64,000 nucleotides of DNA from Amoebophrya sp. A120 (lineage: Eukaryota; Sar; Dinophyceae; Syndiniales; Amoebophryaceae), in assembly GCA_905178155.1 (NCBI GenBank), contig CAJINV010000008.1, positions 4,080,793 to 4,144,792 on the forward strand. The letters run 5' to 3'. A program made the translations under genes and the position numbers. The first letter of the stretch is position 1, and each line of letters begins with the position of its first letter. Of the stretch, positions 24,538 through 34,797 are shown piece by piece. A model generated the notes under the pieces. That model searched no databases and had not been told where the DNA came from. It worked only from the letters and a program-made list of their open reading frames with translations.

Positions 24538-24753
24538 GCCGAAAACTTGCCGAAAACTTTCCCCCGAACTTTCCCGAAACTTTCCCGCTTCGGGATCATT
24601 TTCGGACTCGAAAACTTTTGGCTGACTTTTCAACTCCCGGTCTGTAACTTTTGGTCGACTTTTCAACGGGAGAATTTTTCGGGAAGGTTTCGCGGAAGGC
24701 TTTCGCCGACTTTTCGGGAAAGTTCGGGGGAAAGTTTTCGGCAAGTTCTCGGC
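24538..24753. repeat. central hairpin with 42-bp arms
   Basis: 24538-24579 (GCCGAAAACTTGCCGAAAAC...) is the near-perfect complement of 24712-24753 (one mismatch). The loop contains two direct copies of ACTTTTGG(C/T)(T/C)GACTTTTCAAC. It lies at the midpoint between the outer ends of the island. Confidence 0.9.
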
Positions 24754-25690
24754 AAAGTTTCCGGCAGAGTTTTCGGTAGAGGGGCGGAAAAGTTTCGCCG
24801 CCCGGCGCCTGCCCTTTGTTCCTGCCCGCCAGCCGGGCCGCCCTCGGGCGGCTGCCTTGCGCCCGAAAAGAGGCAGGCACAGCCCCCCGGCAGGCACGCC
24901 TGCGGTTATTGCGCACGTAGCCAGGCAAGCGGCCGGCCCCGCCCCGGCGGGCGGCCGGCGCTACGTTGTCGCATGCGCCACCGGGCAGCGGATTCACGCC
25001 CCGGGGGCGCCGGTGCGCGTGTAGCTTGCTGCGAACCAAGAGAGGGCGCCCGGGCTTCGGCGGTTGCTACCGACCCCCTGAACTTGGTTGGCGCGTTGCG
25101 CCGTTCGGGGCGCGTGCGGGGCATGCGCTCCGCGTACTCCACACTTGCGGCGGCCGGCGGGCTCTTGGGGGCCCGGGCGCCGCTGGGGTTGGCGTCGGTT
25201 TGCCCAAACCCATAGACGGAAGGAACACCCGGCCCGGCCGCGCCAGTCCTTCGCCCCCCCCGCCCGCGACCGACCTAGACCGGGGCCACAGTGTGCCGGC
25301 CGGCAACAGCCGCGCGGGCGTGGCGCCTCCCTGCGCACTGCTGAGCCCGGGCGGGGGAGGCGTGTTATTGGGGCGCCGAAGCGATTCCGCCGCATCCGCC
25401 AGGCGCCAGCCGGCCGGGGCCGGCCTGTCTGGGGGCCTCCCGCCCTCTGATATGGGGGCGCGCCTGCATGTTGGGCCCCGCCGGCCTGCCTGCGCGCCTG
25501 GAATACCGGGCGGCGCCGCCGCGGGTCTACTTCCTACGTGCCGGCGGCCCGATTGCCACCCGTCGTTCGTCTCGCCCTTCGCTCGCCCTGCGCCCCACCC
25601 TGTGGGCCGGGATTGGGCGATCTGTTTCGTCTCTATCTGGTCAGCCGGGGCCTGTGCGTTTGCTGTTTTGCTTTTCCGACAAGCATACCG

Positions 25691-25712
25691 TGCGGTCCGA
25701 CGTCGGACCGCA
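25691..25712. repeat. second copy of palindrome core
   Basis: 22-bp perfect palindrome TGCGGTCCGAC/GTCGGACCGCA, the same core as at 22974-23009. The outer arms have drifted (CATACCG versus CATGGCA). Confidence 0.92.
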
Positions 25713-25904
25713 TGGCACGCTCGACACCGTTTCGGGCGGGGCGAGCCATGTTGGGGCGCCGGGCGATGTGGTTGGTGCACGGGCGGAACTGCGCCCCTGC
25801 GTGCGACGTAGGGGAGGGGACGTCGTGGGGGCTTAGTTACCCTCGGGGCCTGTTTGCTTGCTACGTGTGGGGCTGTCGGACGGTAAGCCGCTGCTGCGTG
25901 TGCC

Positions 25905-26590
25905 CAGCGTGCCAAATATAGCCTCCGTGGCGGAGGTGGTGAGGTCGGTGCCGCTGGCTGCCTTGCCCGCCCGCCGGCCGTTGCCCTGGCCAGCCACTGT
26001 GTCTTTTTTCTGGGCCCCCCGTGCCGCTTTTGGTATGGCCATGCCGCGTGGCTTGGCCGTCTTTTGGAAAGCATGGTAGTTCTTTGCCAAATTTTCAGAA
26101 CCCCTGTCCGAAAGCTAGCCCTGGCGGTATGGGGCCGATCCGGGCGCCGCGGTGGAGCGCCCTGAAACCGAAGGCAAACCGGTCCCATGGCATGGGGATT
26201 GGCCTCGCGCGCTTGGCGCGCTTTTGCTTTTCTGTGTTTTTTCTTTGCGCGCCGGCACCCTTTGCAAAGCTTCCGCCGCATAGAAACCGGCGAAAAGGCG
26301 GCGGCCGCTTTCGCGGCCGGCCAAATGCTCCGAACGGAGCCCCGGCCCTGTCGTGCGGCTTCGCTTTTCTGATTTGCCGCGAGTTTTTTGGGGCGCTCTT
26401 TTGCGCGCCCCAAATCGCCAGAACCCCACGCGGCCGGCGCCTCAGCGGGGTGCCCCTTTTCTTTGTCGGCCCTCCTGTGTCGTTAGTATTATCAGCCGGC
26501 GACCGATAGAACCCGGCGCCGGCGGTTCGTTGAAGTCAAACAAAGCCCAACAGGCTGGCGCGCTTTGATCTTCCTCATGTGGAAAAGCGC
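25905..26590 (-). repeat. right arm of long inverted repeat
   Basis: Reverse-complement partner of 23367-24045. Divergence and small indels between the arms show that this is not a recent perfect fold-back duplication. Confidence 0.85.
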
Positions 26591-27195
26591 GAAACAGCAG
26601 CACACACCGCCGGCAGCTTTTGGCCGGTGGTTGCTTTGCATTAAGAAAGCTGCCAGGGTCGGGCCGTTTCGCGGTGGCGGCCCGCCGGCGGCGGGAGGCG
26701 CGGGCGGGCGCCGCGGTTCGCGGTGTTTGTGAGGCTTGGGCGCGCGCGTTTTTTGGCGAGGGCGCGTGCTGCCCGGTGCCCGGTTGCGTCGGGTTTAGGG
26801 TCTGGCGGACCGGCCCCCTTCCCTGCGTCGGTAGCCCTCCTCCTAGTCCGTTCCCGGGTAGGCCTTCCGGGCCTGGGGGGGGGCGGGTGGGTGCGATGGG
26901 CGGTCATGGCCTTTTTCTTTAGGGCGCCCGCGCCGGCAGCCGTTGGCTGGGTGCGGTCGGCGGGTGCCCGGCGCGCGCACGCTTCGGCGGGTTGAAAGGC
27001 GGTCGCTCGGGCTTCGCCGATCACCCGCGGGACAAGAGGAGGCGTCGGCGCCCAAGACCTCGCAGGCGCCCCTGTTCTGTCGCTTGGAGTATCTTCGCTG
27101 CGTTTTTTCGTTCTGAGTCGCATTACCAAATCGTTTCCAATGCCGTGAAATCCTGAAAAGTCAAATGAAAAGTTTTGGAAAAGTTCGAATCGCCC

Positions 27196-28227
27196 GCCAA
27201 TTAGTCGCTTTCCCTTGTAAGCTGTAGCTGCACCAGCGACTGCAACCCTGTAGCTAAGTGTCAACTTCCTCTACTATGCTATTTTCACAACAGTTTGATA
27301 TCGGAGTAGTGTTGGAGCATCTCTAGTTCAGTTTATCGCTCATTGCAATCTTCACGGAATCAGATTTGCAACGTACCAAAGATAGAGTTAGAGAGTGCTG
27401 CTTTGTATGATCGATACAGATTTCGCCATTGTAGGTTGGTAAGCCAGGAAAAAGAGAAATCCGCCGAGATAAATGGAAAAGAAAATAAGTATTTCAGTTA
27501 CACAAGTTAACCCACTGGCCGTGAGATTTGATGTTCATCAACTGGTAGTTGTGACCGCCAACGCCCGCTAATCCGTTTCGTCAAACATCTTGCCGGTGAA
27601 GTGTTTGTCACGGATGTCCGAGGAATTGCAGGAATAATTTGACGCATTTTCGTTTTCGTTTTAATGAACCTGAACGTCCTGCTCCTGTGAAAAACAAAAA
27701 AAATAACGCCCGTCCAGCAATTTCGCAAGATTCTGATTGTGATTTGTGAAGAAGGAGCATTGATAGTTAAAAACGCACGTTCAGCTTTTGTAGTACCTTA
27801 ACGGAGGTCCTTCGTGCAATGAACAATGATTACTTTCTGCGATATCTGTTATAGTTTGGTGCGCCCTGTTCTTGAGCCACGAGCTAAAATAAACCAAGAC
27901 ACAACAAAATCCGCCGTTCGAAGAACAGAATCCAGGCGGCCGTTGGTGACTTTCATTTTATTCCCACCCTTCTCTCGAAAAGCTTCGGGGTGGAGACTAC
28001 TTTAGGTTTAGGATTGGGTTTGTGGAAAGGAAAAGTGCGCTGTTGTAGTTGTACGTCTTGTTTTTACCAAGAAAGACTCTGAATCTTTCGAATTTCGTTT
28101 TTCTCTCCAATGCATCACCGAGGATCACGATCTGAATCTCGCCCTAACCGTAAATATCGTATTTCGTATTCGTCAACAACAAAATAAAGTAGAGATTTGA
28201 CTATACCACAACAAGAAAGCACAAATT
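27196..28227. other. intergenic region, no gene recognised
   Basis: Return to AT-richer composition after the GC island. No domain, RNA or repeat recognised; presumably contains the 5' region of the next gene. Confidence 0.5.
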
Positions 28228-30021
28228 ATGTCGTCAACTCCGGTATTCGCAAAGACCAAAGACTCCGCCAAACGTGGGCGTTTGGACGACAGCAGTGATG
28301 GGAGTCCCAACATTGAGGTACGAGAGCGAAATGTCGACACTGCCGATCCGCGGGAGGCAAAAAAGGCACGGCCCCGCGGGCTTTCGGCTTGTTGTTGTCC
28401 GCAGAGACTTTTCGACGATGACGAACCGGGCGACGAGACGGATCTGCGCAAAAATCAAAATGGCACGAGTACAACAGGACGGCGGGGACCCGTCGCACCA
28501 ACCACGAAGGAGCGCCAAGACTTTGATCGCCAAGATTGGATTCTCCTGAAGAGGGTCTTCACACATGCGCAGGTAGATGAGATTGTTGAGCTTGCCGAGA
28601 GAACCGCGGAAGCGGAACGGGAGGCGAAAAAGAAAGCAAGTACTGGCGGCGATTTGGCGGATGCAGCAGCTCAGACGAGCACGACCACGAGCCAAATACT
28701 TCCTGAGGCCACAGACGAGGAAATAAACACAGTGAGCACGAGCAAGCGTAATCCAGGCACGCAATTCATGCGGCTGCAAGACAAGGATAAGTCGGCAGAG
28801 ATGAAAGTTCACTTCTGCAAGGAAATGAAGCGCGTTCTGGACCTTGACTTCCATCTGGATAACGCCGGGAAAGTGCAGGTGGACGATTCAAAGACTGATG
28901 CAGAGTTGAAAGACAAGGCCACGGGCCTGGCCGTCTTTACGTACGAAGAGAACCAGGAGAACCACACCCACCAAGACCGCATCACTGTCGAGAGGGGGCC
29001 CGGCTCGCAGATCGAGCAAACCGCGATTTGCATGTGCTCGGACCCGGGCGTTGACTTTGCTGGGGGTCGGTTTTTCTTAAATAGAGAGTTTGACTACGTC
29101 GAGCAGGACGGAAAGGTGGTTATCAATGAAAACGAAAAAACTAGACTGTATCCCGAAGGATTTGAGAAGGGTGACGTCGTCGTCTTCGACAATCGTGCTT
29201 TCGTGCACGGCGTGGAGCCCGTGAAACGTGTCGAGGGAGCCACCACAGTGCGGCGGACCACCTGTAGCATCCGTTCCACGCGGCCGCGCCAGCGAGGATC
29301 CTTAATCGTGCTGGAGGGTCCCGACAAGGTTGGTAAAACGACATTAGCTAAGAAGCTCATGCAGCATCTACGAAAACGAAACACCAATGTTGCGTACTAG
29401 AAGATTCCGAACCGCGAATGTGAGGTCACCGGAGCGTCGGTCAATGGATGTCTGTCGAAAAAGAGCCAAGTCATAGATGCTGCAACGTCGTGGAAAGACG
29501 TACACAAGGTCTTTGCGCAGAGTCGCGCCCTTGTGCATCCCGAGATTATGGAAATCTTGCAGCAGGGTGACAGTGTAATTCTGGATCGCTCTGTATATTC
29601 CGGCATTGCGTATACGCTGCAGGACGAGCAAAGTAGAGCGGCGGCGGCGGGGGAAGATTCCATCGGATATGATGCAGTGGCGCGGTACTGCCGCGAGAAG
29701 GAGGGCGAGGCGTTGCTCAAGCCCGACCTGTTGCTGGTTGTCTCGAATCCCAACGCCGGGGACCTGTGCAAAGAGCGGTTTTCTGCGGACGAGAGATTTG
29801 AAGATCCAGTGACTCAGAACGAAATTGCGAAAATCTTTCGTAAAATCGTGGACGAGGAGAAAACGATATATGGTGGGCGAATCAAGGAGGTCGTCGTGAA
29901 CGAGGACATGAATGAGCAAGAGCTCTTCGAAGAGGTCCGCGAGATGGTGGAAAACGAAGCCCGGCAGTTTATCCCAGTGCGAGACATGTCGTGGGTCTGG
30001 CCACGGGACCTGCAGCACTGA
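28228..30021 (+). CDS. 2OG-Fe(II) oxygenase fused to thymidylate kinase, interrupted by one in-frame TAG
   Basis: A single intronless frame of 598 codons from ATG 28228 to TGA 30021, broken only by TAG at 29398-29400 (codon 391). The N-terminal half looks like a prolyl-4-hydroxylase-type 2-oxoglutarate oxygenase: iron ligands H248-Q-D250 and H327 (AFVHGVEPV), with Arg342/343 as the 2OG anchor and the strand DFAGGRFFLN between. The C-terminal half looks like dTMP kinase: P-loop EGPDKVGKTT (residues 363-372), then PNRE, ILDRSVYSGIAYT and KPDLLLVVSN. The TAG falls in the strand just after the P-loop helix (VAY-stop-KIPNRE), where relatives have a hydrophobic residue. After it the frame stays open and conserved for 207 codons. 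So it is either a recent nonsense allele, a readthrough or edited codon, or a sequencing error. The lack of introns contrasts with the neighbours. A role in modified thymidine nucleotides is speculation based on the fusion. Confidence 0.8.
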
Positions 30022-31278
30022 CAAAGAACGTGGTCTGTCCAGATTCACGCCTGAATGGGTGCACCACCAGAGTTTTATTTCTTTGAATTCCCCACAATCG
30101 GAATCCGAATCGCTGGACCGCAAGCACAACCAGCACTAAACCTGCTTCGTTTTTACTTGTGTTGATTCTACCCCGGCCTGCATTGCACTTCAGCTTCAGA
30201 AGGGTTCGATCAAGGCGCATACAGTTCCCGCCTTTATTCCTTGATATTTCCAATGAGCCTTTCATTCCTGGAATCTACGTGCGCATGTAACTTGCATCTT
30301 CAAATCCAAGTAAGTTTACTTTACCTAGGATTATTTTCCGAGGCGGAGTGCATTGCGGTTACAGTTGAAACTACGAGCACCTCCTCCCTGGTGCTCGTTT
30401 GTACATATCATTTGCTATGGATCTCGCCACTGTATATGAGAGAAGGCCGTCGAGACGCGAAGGATGGAATACTACAAAACTATTTCAGCGCAGCACGCTG
30501 CTAAACTGGCCGCGTCCGCGTGCGCATGGTCCACCTGGGGTCCATTCATAAGCAGTGTTCGCCAGGAGCGCCCGTTCATTCGATCGGTCAAATATCTTGT
30601 CGGTGAAGTGCTTCGAAATCTAAATGACATGTTTGTTCCATCATCTGACTCCGATGTTTAAACCTGTGCACAGTACTCGAGTACTCAAGATGACGGCTTG
30701 CGCTTTCAACAGCAGCTCGCTTGATTTTGTTCTTCAAAAAGTGAATCAAGGAAAATAGGATATCGGTTTAAGCAGCAGCCCCTAGTAACGTTCGACGATG
30801 CAACGACAGCCCATAGCCCGATTTCTGCCCCGTTTCGTTTACACAGAACAAGTGAGTCACTTGCTAGTGCTACTGGTACGCCGGTCGTCGCGGTCTACGA
30901 ATTGCATAAAAAAAACTTCTACTGACGACGAGATGATGAGGCTTTGATTTTTGATGAAGAAACGGAAGTAAGGGCCCGTGTAACCATATATAGTCGTGGT
31001 AAATGACTTGTGAACCTACGCAATCGCAACGGCTACCGCTACAACTCTTTACTCATTTGCTTGCTGCATTCGAGCCATCGCTTGTATGTCTGCTGCCGAT
31101 TATGTCAACAGAGCAAGGACTAGATTTACTTTTACATTTAGATTGCCTGTTCGTGTTACCCCCGAAACGTTGCTGGTCGAGCACGACGCCCCTTCTTCTA
31201 GTTTCTCCCCGCCACTATTGTAGTTTGGATCTCGAAAAACCGATTCCCCGGTCGTGAAGTAGGACCACATCAAGAAAG
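30022..31278. other. intergenic region, no gene recognised
   Basis: Spacer between the fused oxygenase/kinase gene and the hydroxylase gene. Short open frames only. Confidence 0.5.
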
Positions 31279-34200
31279 ATGAAACGCTTGGCGCACAAGG
31301 TCCTCCCTTCAGCTACAGCATCCCAGCGGCGTAATCATTCCAGGTTCACCGCAGCAGCCGCAGCATCGTCATCGTCGCGAATACGAGCCCAATTCGCCTG
31401 CGTGAGGGAACAAGTTGTGGCGACAAGGAATATACCCACACCGCATGTGGACGACGTCCAAGGAGCCACAATACTATCCGGCACATCGCCGGCCTGTTCT
31501 TCGTCCTCCCGCTCGTGGGCTGCAGGGTCAAAATCCGACCACGAGAAATGCAATGGGTCCCCGTATATAACTAGGAGATTTTTCGCAACGACGGCACCGA
31601 GCAGCGGCTCGACGTCGTCAAGAAGTAGGTCATTCTCTTCTTCCTCGTCGTCTTCAACGAGCACGGCACATTTCCGACCGCTAGTGTCATGCGAAATCGA
31701 ACTGACAAGGGCGGGCAACAAACCCGGGGCTTTGGGGCGGATCTTGAGCTGCTTCGAACAGAACAAGGTACTGTAGCGCTTTGATGACCTTGCTAGTTCT
31801 GAATGAAAATGAATCTTCGTCTTGGAAGATCAACTGTTTATAAAAGTGGTACTAGTGTCAACATTATGGCATGAAGTGAATGTCGTCGACTTTGTCATGC
31901 ATTCTGGACAAAAAAAAAGGTCGACCTGACCCACGTGGAGTCCAAGCTACATTCCTTCGCCCACGACGGCCTCGTTTTTCTGATCGATTTTAAGGGAAAG
32001 GTCCCCGATACCAACGTGCAAGCCGTGCTTCAGCAGGTCAAGCAGTCTGTGCCCGGTGTGGCGCGCCTCGAGCTCACGCCGCCCAAGTACGTGCCCTGGT
32101 TTCCCGCGAGCGCGAAAGAGCTGGACCGTTGCTATCAACTGCAAAGCATGTCTGGGTCTGGAAGATTGCACCACTTGCAAGACTTGTATAATGCTTCGCT
32201 CCCAGGCCCACGAGAAATTCTAGAAATTTTGTATGTAGTCTAAGACTGTCATGCATATGGCGAGACTCTGCCCTACCCTTGATTTGTTTGTCATGAAGTT
32301 GAAGAAGCGCGAATTATTCTCATGTAATTTACGGCACTACACTCATAGTCGCTCAAAAATATGTCCTTCCTTCCTAGTATTGGAGTTGTGCGAGTCTGTT
32401 TGCCTTTCATACCATCGACACACTTCCAGGCTAACTTTCCAGAACACCCAGACAAAATATCTGCAAAGTTGATAGCCGCGTCATAGACACGATAGGGGGC
32501 GATAGCGGACTGATCGACGAAGACCATCCGGGGTTTCAGGATGAGAGTTACAAAAAAAGGCGACAGGACATCGCGGAGCAGGCGGCCAGCTACAAGCACG
32601 GGGAAAAAATACCACATACCGAATATACAGCGGAAGAGGTACGACAACAGTTTTTGTAGCATGGCGCCCTAGTGGCGTCGTTCTTCGGCACTAAAGATGT
32701 AGAGCTTGTTGTGTCGTTGATGTCCTGTTGGTGTCGCAGCAGGAGCTTCATCTATTTCTTTGGCCTACAGTGTGGATCTGGATTGTTCCGATGTGTCTGG
32801 CAAGCGTGTTGGGGTAAAGACACGATGTTCAATTTCGCTGTTCCGGTCGCTTGTTTTCTTTACTCTAAAACATAAACACCACAGATCCGCGTCTGGAACG
32901 CAGTGTACGACAAACTGACCGACTTGCACCAGAAATGGGCCTGCGACGAGTATAATGCGGTATTCCCCGAGCTGGCCAAGGAGGCCGGCTACGGCCCGAA
33001 GCAGATCCCGCAACTCCACGACATCAGCGAGTACTGCTTCTCGAAAACGGGCTTTCGCCTGCGCCCGGTTTGCGGATTGCTGTCCGCCAGGGATTTCCTT
33101 AACGCCTTGGCCTTCCGGACGTTCTGCTCAACGCAGTACTACTATGTTGATGTCATTGATTTATTCTAAAGGTTTGACTTCGACCGCTCTTGCATACTGG
33201 TTGCGTATGCGGTCGTGTCAGCGGATTTTTATGCCGTGCATCATGTGCAGCATTGCCGTTTCTTTGCCAAGCCGATGAATCGGCAACGAGGATGTCAGGA
33301 CACGCACAGTTCTTCTTACTTGCCCTCGCTACAAATGACAATTAAAGGTACATCCGTCACGGCGGCAACCCGTTTTACACGCCCGAGCCCGACATTTGCC
33401 ACGAACTCATCGGCCACGTCCCCCTGTTAGCCGATCCGGATTTCGCAGACTTTACCCAGCGCGTTATCCTGAGCAAAAACGTCCCCAACCCACAGTCAAG
33501 ATGGCAAATTTGCTAGGCAAATCAGCCAACTCTGGTTACCGCGCATGACAAGTTTGGCCTCGTAGTGTAGTCGCGTCTAGCAAGTTCAGCAGCATCACAG
33601 ATCTAGTATCTCTTGCTCATTGGAGCATGACAAATCCCAAAACAAGACCAGAAAATGCTGCTCATGGGGCTCCGCATGAAAAACGTTTTCAGAATGCAGA
33701 TTTGCATTACAGCTACCGGGTGGGGTCGTTCTTAAGTACGAAACGCGTGGGGCTGGCGAGTTTGGGGGCGAGCGATGAGGAAATTGTCAAGCTCGCCTCA
33801 ATCTACTGGTTCACCGTCGAGTTTGGCCTGGTGCGCGGCGGAAAAGATAACAAGGAGGTGAAGGCGATGGGCGCCGGGATTCTGAGCAGCTTCGGCGAAA
33901 TGGAGTGGGCCGCCGCGGACAAACCCTCGGAAGAATGTCGGCAGTCCGGTGGGATCAAAAGAGATTACCCGGACCTGCTCAACCCGAAAATTGTCCCGTT
34001 TGACCCAAGGTAATAAGAACGCTGCTTTCTCTTGTTCGACCTCACATTTTTCTAGCATATTCTTGATGACACGACACTCTTCGTCTTCAGCATGGTGTGC
34101 TGACATTGAACAGATGTAGTCGCGCACCAATTGCAGAAGATTTTTTAGCTGCCTACAGTTGCGATTGTTTCTCCAAGACTACACATTTGTCCTCCAATTT

Positions 34201-34797
34201 GTCCTTTCCGCAGCGGAGCGGCACTCGAATTTTTGCAAGAGCCACACTAACGTAGAAAACTGACCACATCACAGACACGCAGCCGTCCAGCCGTATCCGA
34301 TCACGACGTACCAACCGATTTTTTTCTGCTATGGCGTTCTCAGCTGTTACATTCTCAAGTGTTGCGTGAATTTGTGATGCAAGAATGGAAAAAGTGAAAG
34401 GAAGGACCTTGCGCGTCTTGCATGACAGAGTTGGCAAAGATTATCAGCCTGTTTGGCCATCTGAGAATTTGTCACGCGAAGCAGCTTGATGGCTTCGATA
34501 GTCAAGGTAATTTTGCATGACAAATCATGTAACAGTTGAGAATGTAACAGTTGAGAGCGCCATATCTGCGGCGACAGCCTCCAGGACGTGAAGGAAAAGA
34601 TCAGCGATTATTGCGATGGCATGGAGCGCTCCTTCCACCCCGTGTACGACTTCGTCACGCAGACGGTGCAACCCTCGCGACACATCCGGAGGCTCGAACG
34701 GAGCTCCACGGCGGACCTGCAGGCGCAGAAGCAGAAGGAGTACTTCGCGAAACTGGCCGAGTCCCGCGACCAGATACAAGGTGGGGATAATAAATAA
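31279..34797 (+). CDS. PAH: aromatic amino acid (phenylalanine-4-) hydroxylase
   Basis: Tetrahydrobiopterin-dependent iron enzyme converting phenylalanine to tyrosine. Exons: 31279-31767, 31920-32132, 32480-32638, 32885-33135, 33348-33464, 33749-34009, 34275-34329, 34570-34797 (TAA); 1773 nt, 590 residues. The first 150 residues are Ser/Arg/Ala-rich, like an organelle transit sequence. An ACT regulatory domain follows ([25 protein letters not shown]). The catalytic domain has DADHPGF-like [26 protein letters not shown] and YWFTVEFGL. Predicted iron ligands are H389, H394 and E434, with the same 5- and 40-residue spacing as human PAH. Introns 1, 3, 4 and 6 are GT-AG; introns 2, 5 and 7 are TIR elements. 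Tyr or Trp hydroxylase activity cannot be excluded from sequence alone. Confidence 0.93.
32133..32474. mobile_element. introner element, family A, in PAH
   Basis: Starts TATCAACTGCAAAGCATGTC (then TGGGTCTGG) and ends ACAAAATATCTGCAAAGTTGATA. Flanks GTTGC and GCCGC are a degraded repeat. Removal gives [15 protein letters not shown] in frame. Confidence 0.82.
33465..33743. mobile_element. introner element, family B, in PAH
   Basis: Starts TATCCTGAGCAAAAACGTCC; the right TIR is eroded (GTCGTTCTTAAGTACGAAA). Perfect repeat CGCGT (33460-33464, 33744-33748). Removal gives [15 protein letters not shown]. The interior aligns end to end with the V-PPase element 1143-1410 (shared GTCAAGATGG, AGCAGCATCACAGATCTAG, GCATGACAAAT). 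Confidence 0.92.
34330..34564. mobile_element. introner element, family E, in PAH
   Basis: Longest TIR in the set, about 50 bp: it starts TATGGCGTTCTCAGCTGTTA and ends CAGTTGAGAGCGCCATA. Perfect repeat TCTGC (34325-34329, 34565-34569). Removal gives [15 protein letters not shown]. An internal block TGTAACAGTTGAGAA is doubled at the right end. Confidence 0.93.

Larger units (their letters stand above)
22085..27195. repeat. GC-rich gene-free island with inverted-repeat architecture
   Basis: About 5.1 kb of strikingly GC-rich DNA between AT-richer flanks. Its outer ends carry a short inverted repeat: 22085-22125 contains ACTTTTCCAAAACTTTT and 27157-27195 contains AAAAGTTTTGGAAAAGT. Inside are long inverted arms, a central hairpin and two copies of a palindrome (listed separately). 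Many long open frames on both strands follow from stop-codon scarcity at high GC: they overlap each other, have no domain and mirror one another in the two arms. No gene is called. Whether it is a mobile unit, an origin-like structure or a fold-back element cannot be told from sequence alone. Confidence 0.75.

Noticed and set aside
22366-26413. Long ORFs in the GC island (333, 281 and 448 codons)
   Set aside because: They overlap on both strands, mirror each other across the inverted repeat, and have no domain; high GC removes stop codons.
27150-27200. GTTCGAATC as a tRNA T-arm
   Set aside because: No acceptor stem, D-arm or anticodon arm can be folded around it; it belongs to the terminal repeat of the GC island.
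33136-33347. PAH intron 4 as another introner
   Set aside because: It can be read as a normal GT-AG intron (CA-GTACTA ... AAAG-GTACATC) that gives the conserved TQYIRHGG, and its ends show only weak inversion.
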